Shown here one piece after another: positions 1-11,261 of a DNA stretch of 64,000 nt; the stretch's first letter is position 1; each line of letters begins with the position of its first letter. The stretch is taken from NCBI RefSeq assembly GCF_020520425.1, contig NC_079490.1, forward strand, positions 3,596,001 to 3,660,000, in the 5' to 3' direction. The stretch comes from Spinacia oleracea. Its lineage: Eukaryota > Streptophyta > Magnoliopsida > Caryophyllales > Amaranthaceae. The notes beneath the pieces are model-generated. The model searched no databases. It was not told the origin of the DNA and saw nothing but the letters and a program-made list of their open reading frames with translations. A program made the position numbers and the translations under genes.

Positions 1-225
1 CACCACATCACTTGAAGACAACTCAATGGTCTCCTCCACACATTCATTTAGGTCTATATTGAAATTTGTAGTTACATTGTCATCATTAAACTGATTCTCC
101 AGTGCGTTATCATGCACGGCTTGGTTTGATGTCTCTCCACGCAAACGAAGCTCTGCCATATCATCTAACACTTCATTTAGGTCTATATTCACATCTTTGC
201 GTGAAATGTGGGAATCAGTCTTCAT
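1..225 (-). CDS. Partial N-terminal ORF running off the left edge, unknown protein
   Basis: Read leftwards from an ATG at 225, the frame stays open for 75 codons to position 1, so only an N-terminus is present. The product is acidic and carries two copies of the short motif NIDLNE (about residues 13-18 and 56-61), each followed by acidic residues. I do not recognise the family. DLN-type motifs resemble EAR repression motifs, and similar short N-terminal regions occur in plant transposon-derived (FAR1/MULE) proteins, but both are only suggestions. Translation from the first ATG is assumed; a spliced upstream exon cannot be excluded. Confidence 0.35.
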   Translation of the reverse strand, partial: MKTDSHISRKDVNIDLNEVLDDMAELRLRGETSNQAVHDNALENQFNDDNVTTNFNIDLNECVEETIELSSSDVV

Positions 226-1650
226 TTCACTGTGGTGATTGTAAGATAAGGTGTAAGATAGTCATGAATTGACAATATAATCTTATGGCTTACAAAAAAG
301 TACATAAAATAATAGGCACCATAATATTACTTTACGAAAATATCGATTCATCACCTTAATGAACAATTTTCACATCATTCAAATTACGTCTATTAAATCA
401 AAATCGCAATATAAAAAATGATAATAATATCTAATTAACATTAATAAGTTATTAAAATGTTACAGTTCTCACCCGGCAATGGAAGCCGGAAGTATACGCC
501 AGAAAAAGTTGTCGTCGGTTCTATCGTTGTGGGCCTTGTGGCAGCTAGTACTTCACGGCAAGGAGAGAAAATTTTACAGTACTCTAAAACCCCAAGATGA
601 AGTTTGAAATTTTATCATGAATTATATTTATATAGGGACAATGTGACGTTTAAACTACTTCTTGGGAAATAGTGTTAATAAATTATATATACGTTTGAAC
701 TATTTGAATTTTGATCGTTCATGTACGAATTTTTTGGAGGGGTATATTTTAACTAAAATCTATTATGTTTTAAAGGGATCAAAAAATATTTAGTTATGAA
801 AATATATTGATCCCATAACATGTGATAACATGACAAAAAAAATTCTAAGGTCAAATTTTAACATTTTGATCCCATAATTATGAATTTTATTTATAAGTGG
901 GGGGCAGTGTTTAATGTGACGTTTAAACTTCATATGGGAAATAGTGGTAATAAATAAATTATATGCACGTTTGAAACTATTTTAATTTTGATCAAAGTTG
1001 CACGAATTTTACGTAAAATTCGTAAAATCTTTTTTGTTTTAAAAGGATCAAACAATAATTAGATAGGAAAAAAACATTAAAAAAACAAAATCCTAAGGTC
1101 TTATAGGATTCGAAACCCAGTGTTTCATGAAGTTTAGGAAGCGTTCAACTGTTCAAGTAACCAATATGATAAAGGGGTATCAGCACGTCTAATTTGCAAT
1201 ACAAATTTATTTGACTTAATAACGGATTCTTTTAAAAAGAATGATCCCATAAACTAATGTACTGATCGATTTAAAAAAATACAACATGATTTTAGTTTCT
1301 TGGAAAGGGTTTGTAGTACATAGGATAAATAAAAGCCATAATGATTGTGGTTTTATCGATTTTGATTTCTTGATGTAAATATTGATCCCAAAAATATGTG
1401 ATATAAAAAAAAAAAAAAATTATATGCACGTTTGAAACTATTTTTATTTTGATCAAAGTTGCACGAATTTTTTGGAGGGGAATATTTTACGTAAAATCCT
1501 TTTTGTTTTCAAAAGGATCAAACAATATTTAGATAGGGAAAAAAACATAGAAAATGTATTTGATTTCTTTATGTAAATATTGATCTCATAAAACATGTGA
1601 TATTAAAAAAAAAAAAAATCCTAAGTGTTTTATGAACATTTTTTTTGAAG
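226..1650. repeat. AT-rich region with three diverged direct repeats and one tRNA-like module
   Basis: No gene is visible. A segment containing TTTGAACTATTTGAATTTTG, then an acgaatttt stretch and then 'ggatcaaa', recurs at about 630-860, 905-1075 and 1411-1620. Between the second and third copies, at about 1098-1184, lies a decayed tRNA-like module (see the arrays at 2.99 and 7.79 kb), recognised by ggattcgaaaccc and ggggtatcagcac. The GATCCCATAA motif that punctuates the arrays downstream also occurs here, so this stretch belongs to the same repeat complex. Confidence 0.5.
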
Positions 1651-2038
1651 GTTAAATGTGTTAAGGATATTCTCAGTGATGTTGTTGATGGCGATTCTAG
1701 TACGACTCCAAAATGGAACAATGTCATTCGGGTGGTGGGTCTACCGATAGCAACATCATTGCCCGATACAGGCATGCTTTGTATGCTTTACCTGAATAGC
1801 CAGATTCGTGGCGAGAAAGATCATTCATTTGGTTGGATGAAGGTATGAAACGTTTTATTGACTATAATATGGTAATAAGTTGAAATGGATAGCTAACAAT
1901 GACTAAACATGTAATATGCAGGAGTTTATAGAGAATGATGAATTGCTGAGAAGGCATCTTATCTACAAAATATTGTCCGATTCGACCAACGAAGAAATGG
2001 GGAAATTTAACAAGAACCTGCGAATCATATCTGAGTAG
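1651..2038 (+). pseudogene. C-terminal fragment resembling Ulp1-like (C48) transposon protease
   Basis: Two coding exons can be joined in phase: 1651-1842 (preceded by AG, followed by GT) and 1922-2038 (preceded by CAG, ending in TAG), giving 103 residues. The product contains PDTGMLCMLYLNSQ, then GWMKEFIENDELLRRHLIYK. This resembles the C-terminal part of plant Ulp1-like cysteine peptidases carried by some Mutator-like elements, where a DCG motif holds the catalytic Cys. Here the matching triplet reads DTG, so the nucleophile would be missing. No N-terminal protease part (His/Asp) is found upstream, so I regard it as a gene fragment. The family assignment is by eye and uncertain. Confidence 0.35.
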
Positions 2039-2400
2039 TCTGATCAGAATTTTGTAAGCTATAAAGATACTATAAGCATGGCTATAAGCTACTATATAGC
2101 CTTTTGGATATTTTGTGGGACATCAAACAGTAGTTAAACTTGCGTGAATGTTTATTTTTATCAGTGTGTATTTTGTGGGACATCAAACAGTAGTTAAAAT
2201 CGCCTTATGGATATTTTGTGAGAAGCTCAACTAAACCTTATCGGTTTTTTATTCCTGTAAAACTAAATTCATTTTCCGTATCTATTTCCTTAAACTAAAA
2301 AAAATCGCCTAATTATTTTCTTAAATTGAAATAAATGAAAAACAATTGACCTTATTCTATTTGTTTTTAATAAGTTAATGAAGTTAGGCAATTTTTTATC
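2039..2400. other. Short AT-rich spacer with a local duplication
   Basis: The phrase 'attttgtgggacatcaaac' and its flank occur twice, about 60 bp apart, at 2109-2138 and 2168-2198. Nothing else is recognised. Confidence 0.5.
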
Positions 2401-2815
2401 TGGAATCATTTATATTTTTATAGGATCTCTTATGTTTGTGTTTTTATAGACATAAATAAACATATATGTTTAGGGTCTAGGGTCTAGGGTTTTTCTTTAT
2501 ATGTTTAAGATTCTCTAGATGGTTCATTTTTTCTTTATATAATTATAAATGATTCCCTGAAATGAACCATCTAGAGATATAAACATAAATGAACATATAT
2601 GTTTAAGATTCTGTTGGTTCGTAAAAATGATTATTTTTATGTTTGGGGTTTAGGTTTTTCTTTGATTATCTAATTAGAAAATGATAATGGACATGCATGT
2701 AGGAAGGAAAATATACTTGTTTTAATCTATTCAGTGTAGAAGTGAAAATTGATAAGCATCTCGGGTCGGCCGGGTCTTCTCCGTGTCGAATACTTACCAA
2801 ATGTGTGTGTGGCTT
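2401..2815 (+). repeat. Copy 1 of a 415-bp direct repeat flanking the GRF/PB1 gene pair
   Basis: This segment is nearly identical to 7094-7510 in the same orientation. Both contain 'tttagggtctaggg', the palindromic part tctctagatggttcat / atgaaccatctagaga, and 'ctcgggtcggccgggtcttc'. Copy 1 has an extra 'gtctaggg' and lacks about 8 bases of the other. The two copies lie 4.7 kb apart and enclose the GRF and PB1-like genes. No TG..CA ends or target-site duplications were found, so I do not call them LTRs. Confidence 0.7.
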
Positions 2816-2992
2816 ACGGAATCTAAATGGGTACTTGGCCTTACAGTGCTTTTAACAAGTTACTTCAGTTCCCCTTTTGATTTTCTCGTAGATCTATATC
2901 TATTTCCTTAAACTAAAAAAAACCGCCTTATGATTTTCTTAAAATTTAAATGATCCCGAAAAATTAAAGTCATAACATTGAAAAAAAAAATT

Positions 2993-3725
2993 GGACTTAC
3001 TGGGATTCGAACGCAGGTACTCATAATCGAAACTAGGGAACTTTATTCATTGTAGTGACCATTATAGCAAGGGGTATCAGCACATCAATAACACATCATA
3101 TTCGTACTTAATGTCTTTTTTAACAAGTTACTTCAGTTACCCTTTTCATTTTCTCGTATATACTATGATCCCATATAAATGTTTTTTGATCCCATAAACA
3201 CTGAATTTCATACTCCGTATCTAATTCCTTAAACTAAAAATAAATAAAAAAGATGATTCTCTTAAAATTTAAATGATCCCGTAAAATTAAAGTCATAATA
3301 TTGAAAAAAAACTGGACTTACTGGGATTCGAACGCAGGTACTCATAATCGAAACTAGGGAACTTTATTCATTGTAGCGACCATTATAGCAAGGGGTATCA
3401 GCACATCAATAACACATCATATTCGTACTTAATGTCTTTTTTAACAAGTTACTTCAGTTACCCTTTTCATTTTCTCGTATATACTATGATCCCATATAAA
3501 TGTTTTTTGATCCCATAAACACTGAATTTCATACTCCGTATCTAATTCCTTAAACTAAAAATAAATAAAAAAGATGATTCTCTTAAAATTTAAATGATCC
3601 CGTAAAATTAAAGTCATAATATTGAAAAAAAACTGGACTTACTGGGATTCGAACGCAGGTACTCATAATCGAAACTAGGGAACTCTAAGCGTTCAAGTAA
3701 CCATTATAGCAAGGGGTATCAGCAC
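2993..3725 (-). repeat. Tandem array of 321-bp units, each with a tRNA-like module
   Basis: Three tRNA-like modules lie at 2993-3083, 3314-3404 and 3635-3725, with an exact 321-bp spacing between equivalent positions (gtatcagcac at 3074, 3395 and 3716). The first two units are almost identical, so the duplication is recent. On the minus strand each module reads tgctgataccccttgctata, then a 46-base interval after 'atgg', then a perfect box-B-like GTTCGAATCCC (GCGTTCGAATCCC), and a run of T shortly after. That is the order expected of an RNA polymerase III promoter followed by a terminator. I infer a tRNA-derived, SINE-like core that was amplified in tandem. Confidence 0.65.
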
Positions 3726-4187
3726 ATCAACAATTACATCATATTTGTACTTAATCTATGTCTTTTTAATTAGTAATTTCAGTTACCCTTTTGATTATAT
3801 CGTAGATACAATGATCCCATATAAAGGTTTTTTATATCTGTAAAACTGAATTTCATACTCCGTATCTATTTCCTTAAACATAAAAAAATCGCCTTAAAAT
3901 TGCCTAGATCCTACATATATTAAAATCATAGAAATAATACATATATTAAAATCATAGAAATCATACATATATTAAAATCATAGAAATAATACATATTAAG
4001 CATATTGCGATCACAAACCTTAAATTACCTACTACCAATTGTAACCCCGCGTGATGAACTAAAAAGGGGTGATTAATTTTACCGGGAAAACACCCAAAAT
4101 AGACACAACGCAATAAAGAAAAAGCAACATAAAATCAGCTTCATAGTTGATTCTTCGTTCTTGGACAGCTTGTGTAGTAATATGTCA
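3726..4187. other. AT-rich spacer with short tandem repeat
   Basis: At about 3910-3990 the phrase 'acatatattaaaatcataga' is repeated three times with a period near 27 bp. No gene is recognised. Confidence 0.5.
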
Positions 4188-4742
4188 TTACTTGTCTTCA
4201 TCTCGACAACGTACCTTTTCATTTAGCAACCTATTTTTAACCTTTAGTTTCTCAGCCTCGAAGTTCAAAACCAAGCATTGTTCCCTTAGTTGTGCGACTT
4301 CATCCTTTAACATATGAGCTTCGAGTTGGTTAACATCATCTACCCAACAGAAAAATCCACAATTTTCGTCCTAATCCAAGAATATTTTAGTATATGACTA
4401 TAGTTGAGTAAGTTAAATAAAACTCTATAACTTATTTTGTTTAGGAGTTACCTTCCAATTTGAACAACAATAGAATTTGCGTCCGGCATTGTTTGTTTTT
4501 TTGCACACTTGAAGCTTGGCTGGCAGGTTGTGATCGCATAGGATGAACCCAGCAATTCGTTTGGCACTGAGGTTAGAGGTATTTGTTGAAGATGAATCTT
4601 CCATTTGTGACAACTCTTTGATTACAGTCATGTGGACAGTGAAATCTGAAAAAAGGGAAGTGATACTTTTGAAGTCGAAAGTGTCCTGTGAAAGATTTGT
4701 ATTTAAAGGATTACAAAGTTTACCGTTGGAGTGAGCTTTCAA
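4188..4742 (-). CDS. Small GRF-type zinc-finger protein with C-terminal coiled coil
   Basis: Two exons: 4742-4452 and 4370-4188, joined in phase with GT..AG borders, stop TAA at 4190-4188. The most likely start is the ATG at 4604 (111 aa), because the N-terminal 46 residues from the ATG at 4742 look unstructured; the frame is open to both. The core is a GRF zinc finger with the spaced ligands C-D-H...C, then GRKFYCCSNWK, then the exon junction, then ENCGFFCWVDD. GRF fingers bind single-stranded nucleic acid in better-known proteins, and plants have many small copies of unknown role, often near transposons. After the finger, about 45 residues rich in Leu, Glu and Lys look like a coiled coil. 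It may be an element passenger, since it lies between the two direct-repeat copies. Confidence 0.6.
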
Positions 4743-5240
4743 ATGGGAATTAATAAAGGATTAGTTTACCGTTGGAGATTTAATGAATGTTAAAGAAATG
4801 ATCCTGTGAAATCTTACATGACATTTTTAATTACTAAACAACTGTTTTCTTTTTATAAAAATGATTTTGTTAAATTCCACAGGACCTTTTATAGGACCAA
4901 ACAAATGTTTTCATTTGATAAAATGATACTTTGAAATCGTAAATAATTCTTTCACTTATATAATGAGTCTATTATTAAACAAAATTCAGATTTAATCTTA
5001 TAACAACATTCAATCAAAGAAACAAAAATATTTTATAATAACATAAGTTATAGTAATTTATAAACGTACTACAACATCATTTTTATAGCTACAACTACAA
5101 TTTAACACATCCAATACACGTAGCACACTTTGAAACTATTAACTCTACTACATATCCAATACACATAACACACTTGAAATTTTTTACAATTTATTCTACT
5201 ACATATTACATAAACAAGTGTATTCACTACTACTATCTTC
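4743..5240. other. AT-rich spacer between GRF and PB1-like genes
   Basis: Nothing coding is seen. A short duplication around 'ccaatacacgtagcacactt' (about 5112-5175) is present. Confidence 0.4.
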
Positions 5241-6811
5241 TCATGCAGCTGGGTAAGGGCTCCCATAAACTACACCTTCAACAGCCTGTACAAGGAAATG
5301 AGTAAGATGAAGGTTAACACATGGGAAATATTTCATGTTTTTATACAAATTCTGAGTATATAAGAATATACCTTTGCTTTTCCATAATGACCCTTAGATT
5401 GAAGGTCTGACTTTATTGCCATATCAACATCATCCTGTTTCCAGCAGCAAATTCTGCATCCATTCGGGTTCCATTCTACTTTCCTAGCATGTGTGATCCT
5501 GTCTAAGTATATGAGCTGTAAACATAAAGATGTACATTATCTACTGTTCTAACATGTAACATACAATAATGAGTTGTATAGATACTCACCGCCAATAGCA
5601 ATGTGCAAAACATCCGCCCCTCTATCTTTTTGTGAATTTTAGATAAGTCTTTGATAAGCCACTCTATTACGTACTTACCCCAATTGTAGTCGTAAGCTTT
5701 TCTAGCTTTGTCCAGTACGTAAATATGCACTGAACTTATTAGACCGCTCTTCCGTATTGGACATAACAACACACCCAGTGTGTAGAGTAGAAAGTGTTGC
5801 TTAAACATGGTCTTGTTAGATTTCTCCGAACATACTTTATCGAAAAGTCTTGATTCGTCGATGGAACCATTTACTGTTTCCTCCATATATTGCAATTTCC
5901 AATCCTTGTAGTCTTGACGGGAGGCCTTCGACACGTCAAAGAAATAATTGCCACCCGGAACGCCTAATACTCATCCAACCATTTCACCATCTATACAAAC
6001 TGACAGGTTCTCCCTTATTTTAAGCATAGAGGTCACAGGATCAAACCTCGATGCAATCCAATTTGCAAAGCTCGGATCAATATTAGTAATAGACAAGTTG
6101 AGCAAATTGTTAAACCCCATTTCTTCAACCCATGTTCGCTGTGTTGGAATCAAATTTCCAATGAGTTCAACAAACCGACGTATACCATTTTCTTTAATAG
6201 CACACTGTTGCAATTATCAATTCAATTTTACAAAAAAGTCAAAACATGTATTCCATATTAAATGTAAGGGACACATATGCTAATCATAAATATCAGTACT
6301 TTATTTTGTACCTTAGGTTATTAATAAAAACCAATATTTATTGTATCATATGATATTAATAAATATCAAAATCTTATTTTGAAGAATCAATATTAAGATA
6401 TAGAGCGATAAACCGTACCTGGTTTGAGACCTGCACACCAGGTGGTCGTTGTGGTTTCGTCTCTTGTTCATCACACACTAAGGGTTGCGTTACAGCCGCG
6501 TTCATAACATTCTTGACCACGATTATGTTAATATAACCTATTGAGAATGCCACTTCCTTCAATTTCTTGAAATCGTCCATATCCACTACATCAACTAATT
6601 CGGTGGGCAAACAACCCATTGAAGGGACATATCTGATTTTGAAATCATCATAACCCATCCCACGAATCATGGCTACCACACTGTCAACTGCGAACTGAGT
6701 TTCATACATTTTCACATTTATGGATTCCCCATCTTTGTATTGTAATTTTGGCCAAAATATAACCTTACCACCATGCCAAAATGTAAAATTTGCTACATTC
6801 ACCTTAGCCAT
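5241..6811 (-). pseudogene. PB1-like-domain, transposon-type gene interrupted by one TGA
   Basis: Four exons join in phase: 6811-6419, 6204-5590, 5515-5372 and 5285-5241, all with GT..AG introns, giving a 398-codon frame that ends in TGA at 5243-5241. Residues 1-100 (MAKVNVANFTFWHGGKVIFW...) resemble the PB1-like domain found at the N-terminus of plant MuDR-type proteins. The second exon (PTQRTWVEEMGFNNLL..., then GVPGGNYFFDVSKASR) resembles the plant domain that precedes Ulp1-like proteases in transposon genes. Codon 209 (5973-5971) is TGA where the context (GEMVG_VLGVPGG) calls for Trp; a single G-to-A change explains it. Everything else is open, so the lesion is young or the reading is edited or mis-sequenced. 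An upstream non-coding exon ending near 6920 is possible. Confidence 0.55.
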
Positions 6812-7093
6812 TTTGCAATTGCGAATCTGCAATGCATTTGGGGTTACATGAATCAACGAACACTAACCCCATAAAATTGAAAAAACTATCAAAAATAATT
6901 TAAATTACTTAGATTTACCTGATTGAGAATAGTAGTATCCGGTTGATGCTTGATTGAATTTGCAATTCTTGGGTAATATCGCCTCACTATTGTTCTGTTT
7001 GTGGAAGTGGATGTCTTGCTTTAAAAAGATTATGTTGATTTATGGAAATTACTATTATAACCTTCGAAAATATTATTAGTTTTATTTTATACC
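6812..7093. other. Upstream region of the PB1-like gene
   Basis: This is probably 5' leader and intron of the minus-strand gene: CAG acceptor at 6834-6832 and a possible donor (CAG followed by GTAAAT on the minus strand) near 6920. No ORF is recognised. Confidence 0.3.
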
Positions 7094-7510
7094 TGGAATA
7101 ATTTATATTTTTATAGGATCTCTTATGTTTGTGTTTTTATAGACATAAATAAACATATATGTTTAGGGTCTAGGGTTTTTCTTTATATGTTTAAGATTCT
7201 CTAGATGGTTCATTTTTTCTTTATATAGATATAAATGATTCCCTGAAATGAAAAAAATGAACCATCTAGAGATATAAACATAAATGAACATATATGTTTA
7301 AGATTCTGTTGGTTCGTAAAAATGATTATTTTTATGTTTGGGGTTTAGGTTTTTCTTTGATTATCTAATTAGAAAATGATAATGGACATGCATGTAGGAA
7401 GGAAAATATACTTGTTTTAATCTATTCAGTGTAGAAGTGAAAATTGATAAGCATCTCGGGTCGGCCGGGTCTTCTTCGTGTCGAATACTTACCAAATGTG
7501 TGCGTGGCTT
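7094..7510 (+). repeat. Copy 2 of the 415-bp direct repeat
   Basis: Matches 2401-2815 closely in the same orientation. Downstream the two copies stay alike through 'ctaaatgggtacttggcctt', but copy 2 carries about 125 extra bases (about 7511-7630) including a tRNA-like start ending in ggggtatcagcacatc; copy 1 has lost this piece. Confidence 0.7.
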
Positions 7511-7611
7511 GACAGATTTTTATTAAAAAAAACGATGAAATTGTTATTTGCTCTTTCAAGATTTTGAACACGGGAGACAACACATCTTGTTGTAACCTAA
7601 TACAGCAAGGG

Positions 7612-8782
7612 GTATCAGCACATCTAAATGGGTACTTGGCCTTACAGTGATTTTAACAAGTTACTTCAGTTCCCCTTTTGATTTTCTCGTAGATCCGTAT
7701 CTATTTCCTTAAACTAAAAAAAATTGCCTTATGATTTTCTTAAAATTTAAATGATCTTGTAAAATTAAAGTCATAATATTGAAAAAAAATTGGACTTACT
7801 GGGATTCGAACGCAGGTTCTCATAATTGCGAAGAAACGTAACTATTGCATTAACCATTATAGCAAGGGGGTATCAGCACATCAACTTTTTCATCATAAAT
7901 ATACTTAAAATTAATTTAACATTTTCCCATATGTAAAATAAATTTCTTCGGTCCCATCTACATTTTCTCATATGTAAAATGATCCCATATAAAGGTTTTT
8001 GATTTTGTGAATACTGAATTTCATACTACGTATCTATTTCCTTAAACTAAAAATAAATCGCCTTATGATTCTCTTAAAATTGAAATGATCTCGTAAAATT
8101 AGAGTCATAATATTGAAAAAAAATTGGACTTACTGGGATTCGAACGCAGGTACTCATAATCGAAACTAGGGAACTTTATTCATTGTAGTGACCATTATAG
8201 CAAGGGGTATCAGCACATCAATAAGTACATCATATTAGTACTTAACCTATGTCTTTTTGAACAATTGTCTTTTTGAACAAGTTTTTGAACAATTGATCCC
8301 ATATAAAGGTATTTTAATCCCATAAACACTGAATTCATACTCTGTATTTAATTCCTTAAACTAAAAATAAATAAAAAAGATGATTCACTTAAAATTTAAA
8401 TAATCCCGTAAAATTATAGTCATAATAATGAAAAAAAATTGGCTTTACAGGGATTCGAACACAGGTACGCGTAATCAGACTAGGGAACTTTATTCTTTGT
8501 AGTGACCATTGTAGCAAGGGGTATCAGCACATCAACAATTATATCATATTTGTACTTAATCTATGTCTTTTTAATAAGTAATATCAGTTACCCTTTTGAT
8601 TATATCTTAGATACAATGATCCCATATAAAGATTTTTTATTGTGTAAAAATGAATTTCGTAAAATTAAAGTCAATATATTGAAAAAAAAAGTTGGCCTTA
8701 CTGGGAATCGAACCCAGCTACACTCATAATTACTAAGAAACTTATTCATTGCAATGACCAATATAGCAAGGGGTATCAGCAC
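7612..8782 (-). repeat. Second array of diverged tRNA-like units
   Basis: Modules of the same type as at 2993-3725 lie at 7792-7879, 8126-8216, 8441-8530 and 8693-8782, with 'gtatcagcac' at 7612, 7870, 8207, 8521 and 8773 (spacings 258, 337, 314 and 252 bp). They are more diverged than the first array. Between modules, units share the phrases 'aaattaaagtcataatattg' and 'gatcccatataaaggtttt'. The last module carries the best box B (gggaatcgaacccag read on the plus strand). A decayed remnant, 'ggctttacaggtattcgata', follows at about 8980. Confidence 0.65.
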
Positions 8783-9845
8783 ATCAACAATTACATCATA
8801 AATATTTTTAACAAGTAACTTCAGTTCCTCTTTTCCTTTTCTCATAGAGAAAATGATCCTATATAAAGGTTTTTGATTTCCATAACCCTGAATTAATACT
8901 TCGTATCTATTTCTTTATGATTTTCTGAAAATTTGAAATGATCCCGTAAAAATTATAGTCATCCCCTTGAATTTTTTTTGGCTTTACAGGTATTCGATAA
9001 CCCTAGAAGTCGCCATCGCTAAAAGCCATCGTTTCCGCCGCCGACAGAGGCCACCATACATCCGGCCAAATTAATGAACAAGAACAGCAAGAGGAACAAC
9101 AAGAACAGCCTAAAGTCGGAAAAACTCCTAAATCCCAATTTAACTAGAATCCCACAGTAAGTGAAATCCCAAAATAACTAAAATCAGAATAACATATTAA
9201 ATTATTTCAATGAATCAAATTGAAAAGACAGAAAACCCAAAAATCCCAAATTAACTACGAAGAACACGAACAACCACAAGGAAAAGCAAGATAAACCACC
9301 ACCGCCGCCGCTTTTCCGCCGCCGGTAAAAGTCATCCGCCAATTAATTGAAACCAAGAACATGCATAACAACAAGAACAATTAATCTACGGTGGTGCTGC
9401 CCCTCTTCACGAGCCCGGGAAAAAACCCATTGTAAAAAATACCGTATAACATCCATAAGAACAAGACCAAATGTAAAAAATAATAAACCAGAAAAAATCT
9501 TGAATCCATTGAAAAAAAAAACGAAGAACAACAAGAAGGAAGAACAAGAGACATTCCAGAGAAACGTGAAAGGGAGATTGAAAAAAATGTTTTCTCTCTC
9601 CTCTTTTTTTTTTTTTTTTGGGAATTAATTATTATTTGTTGGAAATGTAAAAGATATTTGAATTTCAAAATTAGAATTTTAAAACTGAGTTTGAAATTCA
9701 AATTGAAAATTTCATTTGAAGGGAATCTTAGAAAAATGAGTTGGCATGATTTTATTGGTGGTGTGTAAGATGCTAGTGTACACCATGTGTATCCCTAGCA
9801 TCATCCTGAAATAAAAAAGAGGGATGCTAGATTAAAGGTCGCATA
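8783..9845. other. Intergenic stretch with gene-like but unassigned sequence
   Basis: From about 9000 to 9620 the composition changes to CCG and AAC-rich, gene-like DNA (ccgccgccg blocks at 9050 and 9303) ending in T16 at 9604. Read on the minus strand it looks like an mRNA 5' region after a poly-A-like tract. No frame gives a recognisable protein, so it may be a captured gene fragment. At 9744-9810 'gatgctagtgtacaccatgt' is typical of plant MULE-type ends, but I found no partner end. Confidence 0.3.
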
Positions 9846-10148
9846 CTGCCTCCGTTTCATAAATATGTTTACAATTACTATTTGCACAAAATTTAAAACA
9901 AAAGTAGAAAAATTGGTTAAATATAATAGATTATGGATAAAATAAGAGAAATACGTAAAAAGGAGGTTGGGTGTAAGGAAAAAATAAATAAAGTAAGAGA
10001 AAGTGAGTGGAAAATTGTAAATGATGTGGAATAAAAAGGGTAAGTTAGTAAATTTTCATGTCCAAAAAATAGAATAGAGTAAAGCATAAAAAACATTATA
10101 AAACGGACCAAAACGAAAAGTGTAAAAATTATTTTGAAACGGATGTAG
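9846..10148. mobile_element. Stowaway-like MITE
   Basis: Terminal inverted repeats CTGCCTCCGTTTCATAAAT at the left and its counterpart ...TTTGAAACGGATGTAG at the right, flanked by TA on both sides (9844-9845, 10149-10150). 303 bp, no coding capacity. TA target duplications and CTNCCTCCGTTTC ends are diagnostic of Tc1/mariner-derived Stowaway elements. Confidence 0.75.
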
Positions 10149-10983
10149 TACTATAAGAATAATAATTAAAGAGTTGTCTTTGTAGTTTATGTTGTGGGCA
10201 AAATTACCACCTTTCATTAGGTTTTATCCAAGACTATCCCACATCTGTAATACCTTTTAGGTATGAACTATGAAGTATAGTGGGAGTATATTATATTATT
10301 ACAGTTTTATTCCCTTCGTTTTCCTAAGTTCTACTCGATCACTTTCTGTCTTAAGGTATTCTTCTAACTCTATTATATTTACTAATTCATTTATGTGCCA
10401 TGTAGAACTCTCCTATTTATGTCATGTCATCCACTCACCAAGGTTATATGATGTTATTGACAACCAAAAATCAATACAATAAGGTTCGAACACAAGACCC
10501 CACGTTTGGAGAATAACTCTTATTATCATCTTAACCAACCATTAATTGTTGATTATCCATGCACATTAATTTATAAACACATGTTAACATGAAGTCTAAA
10601 ACAACTAAATCTTTATGTTACCTTTTATTTTTTTTATGCAATATATTGGAATAAAAAATACGAAGTAGCAATTAAAATATTAGCGGAACAATGAATTAAA
10701 CATGATATATATCATAAGTCTCATAAGCATCAACTACATAAATGATTAATTTGAAGCACGTAGTTCCATTAGAGATCGAATAAACTAAACGAATTGTAAG
10801 ATGATCTAACTGGAAATTATTTGGCTGATAAATGACGTAACGTACATGTGTAATTGATGAACTCGATGAATTTTTTCACTTTTATGGACTAAATGAATTT
10901 TGGTGAAATATTGAGTTGAAAAAGAATCTTTAATTTTAATTATTCAAAGTAGCAACCGGGGCATCGCCCGGGCCACACACTAG
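10149..10983 (+). mobile_element. Helitron 3' end (5' end uncertain)
   Basis: The right end has the Helitron signature: a GC-rich hairpin (CCGGGGCATCGCCCGGG at 10956-10972) about ten bases before a terminal CTAG (10980-10983) followed by host T. The same hairpin and end close the complete Helitron at 46.3 kb. No clear A/TC start was found upstream. The interval also holds a tRNA-like box at 10480-10550 on the minus strand (GTGTTCGAACCTTA). Coordinates to the left are a guess. Confidence 0.45.
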
Positions 10984-11261
10984 TTAATTTCATAAATGTT
11001 TTTATTTTCAGGGGTCTTACTATGGGTAGATCTGACATCATTCTCGAGTTTGCACCAAGGATCACTAACAAGCTAGGTAGCGGATAAATTGGCTAAGATG
11101 AGTAAAACGGATGTAGTAGATAGTTATGATGTAGTTTATTTTGAACATATTCCAGGATTTGTTATGGATGTTTCGTTGGAGGCCCGATATACCTCAGCTC
11201 CATAGACTTTGCCTTGTAACATTTAAACTTTTTATTAATTGAAGTTCCTTGTTTGCAACAA

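Noticed and set aside
2993-3083. Module considered as a genuine tRNA gene
   Set aside because: Box B is good, but no acceptor stem or anticodon arm can be folded by eye; called tRNA-like only.
2401-7510. 415-bp direct repeats as LTRs
   Set aside because: No TG..CA ends, primer-binding site, polypurine tract or target duplication; the genes between them are on the minus strand and are not gag/pol.
2993-8782. Regular repeats considered as a CRISPR array
   Set aside because: Plant nuclear context, units over 250 bp with no constant short repeat plus unique spacer pattern and no cas genes.
9381-9701. 106-codon minus-strand frame
   Set aside because: Low-complexity, Phe/Lys-rich translation of A/T runs with no family resemblance.
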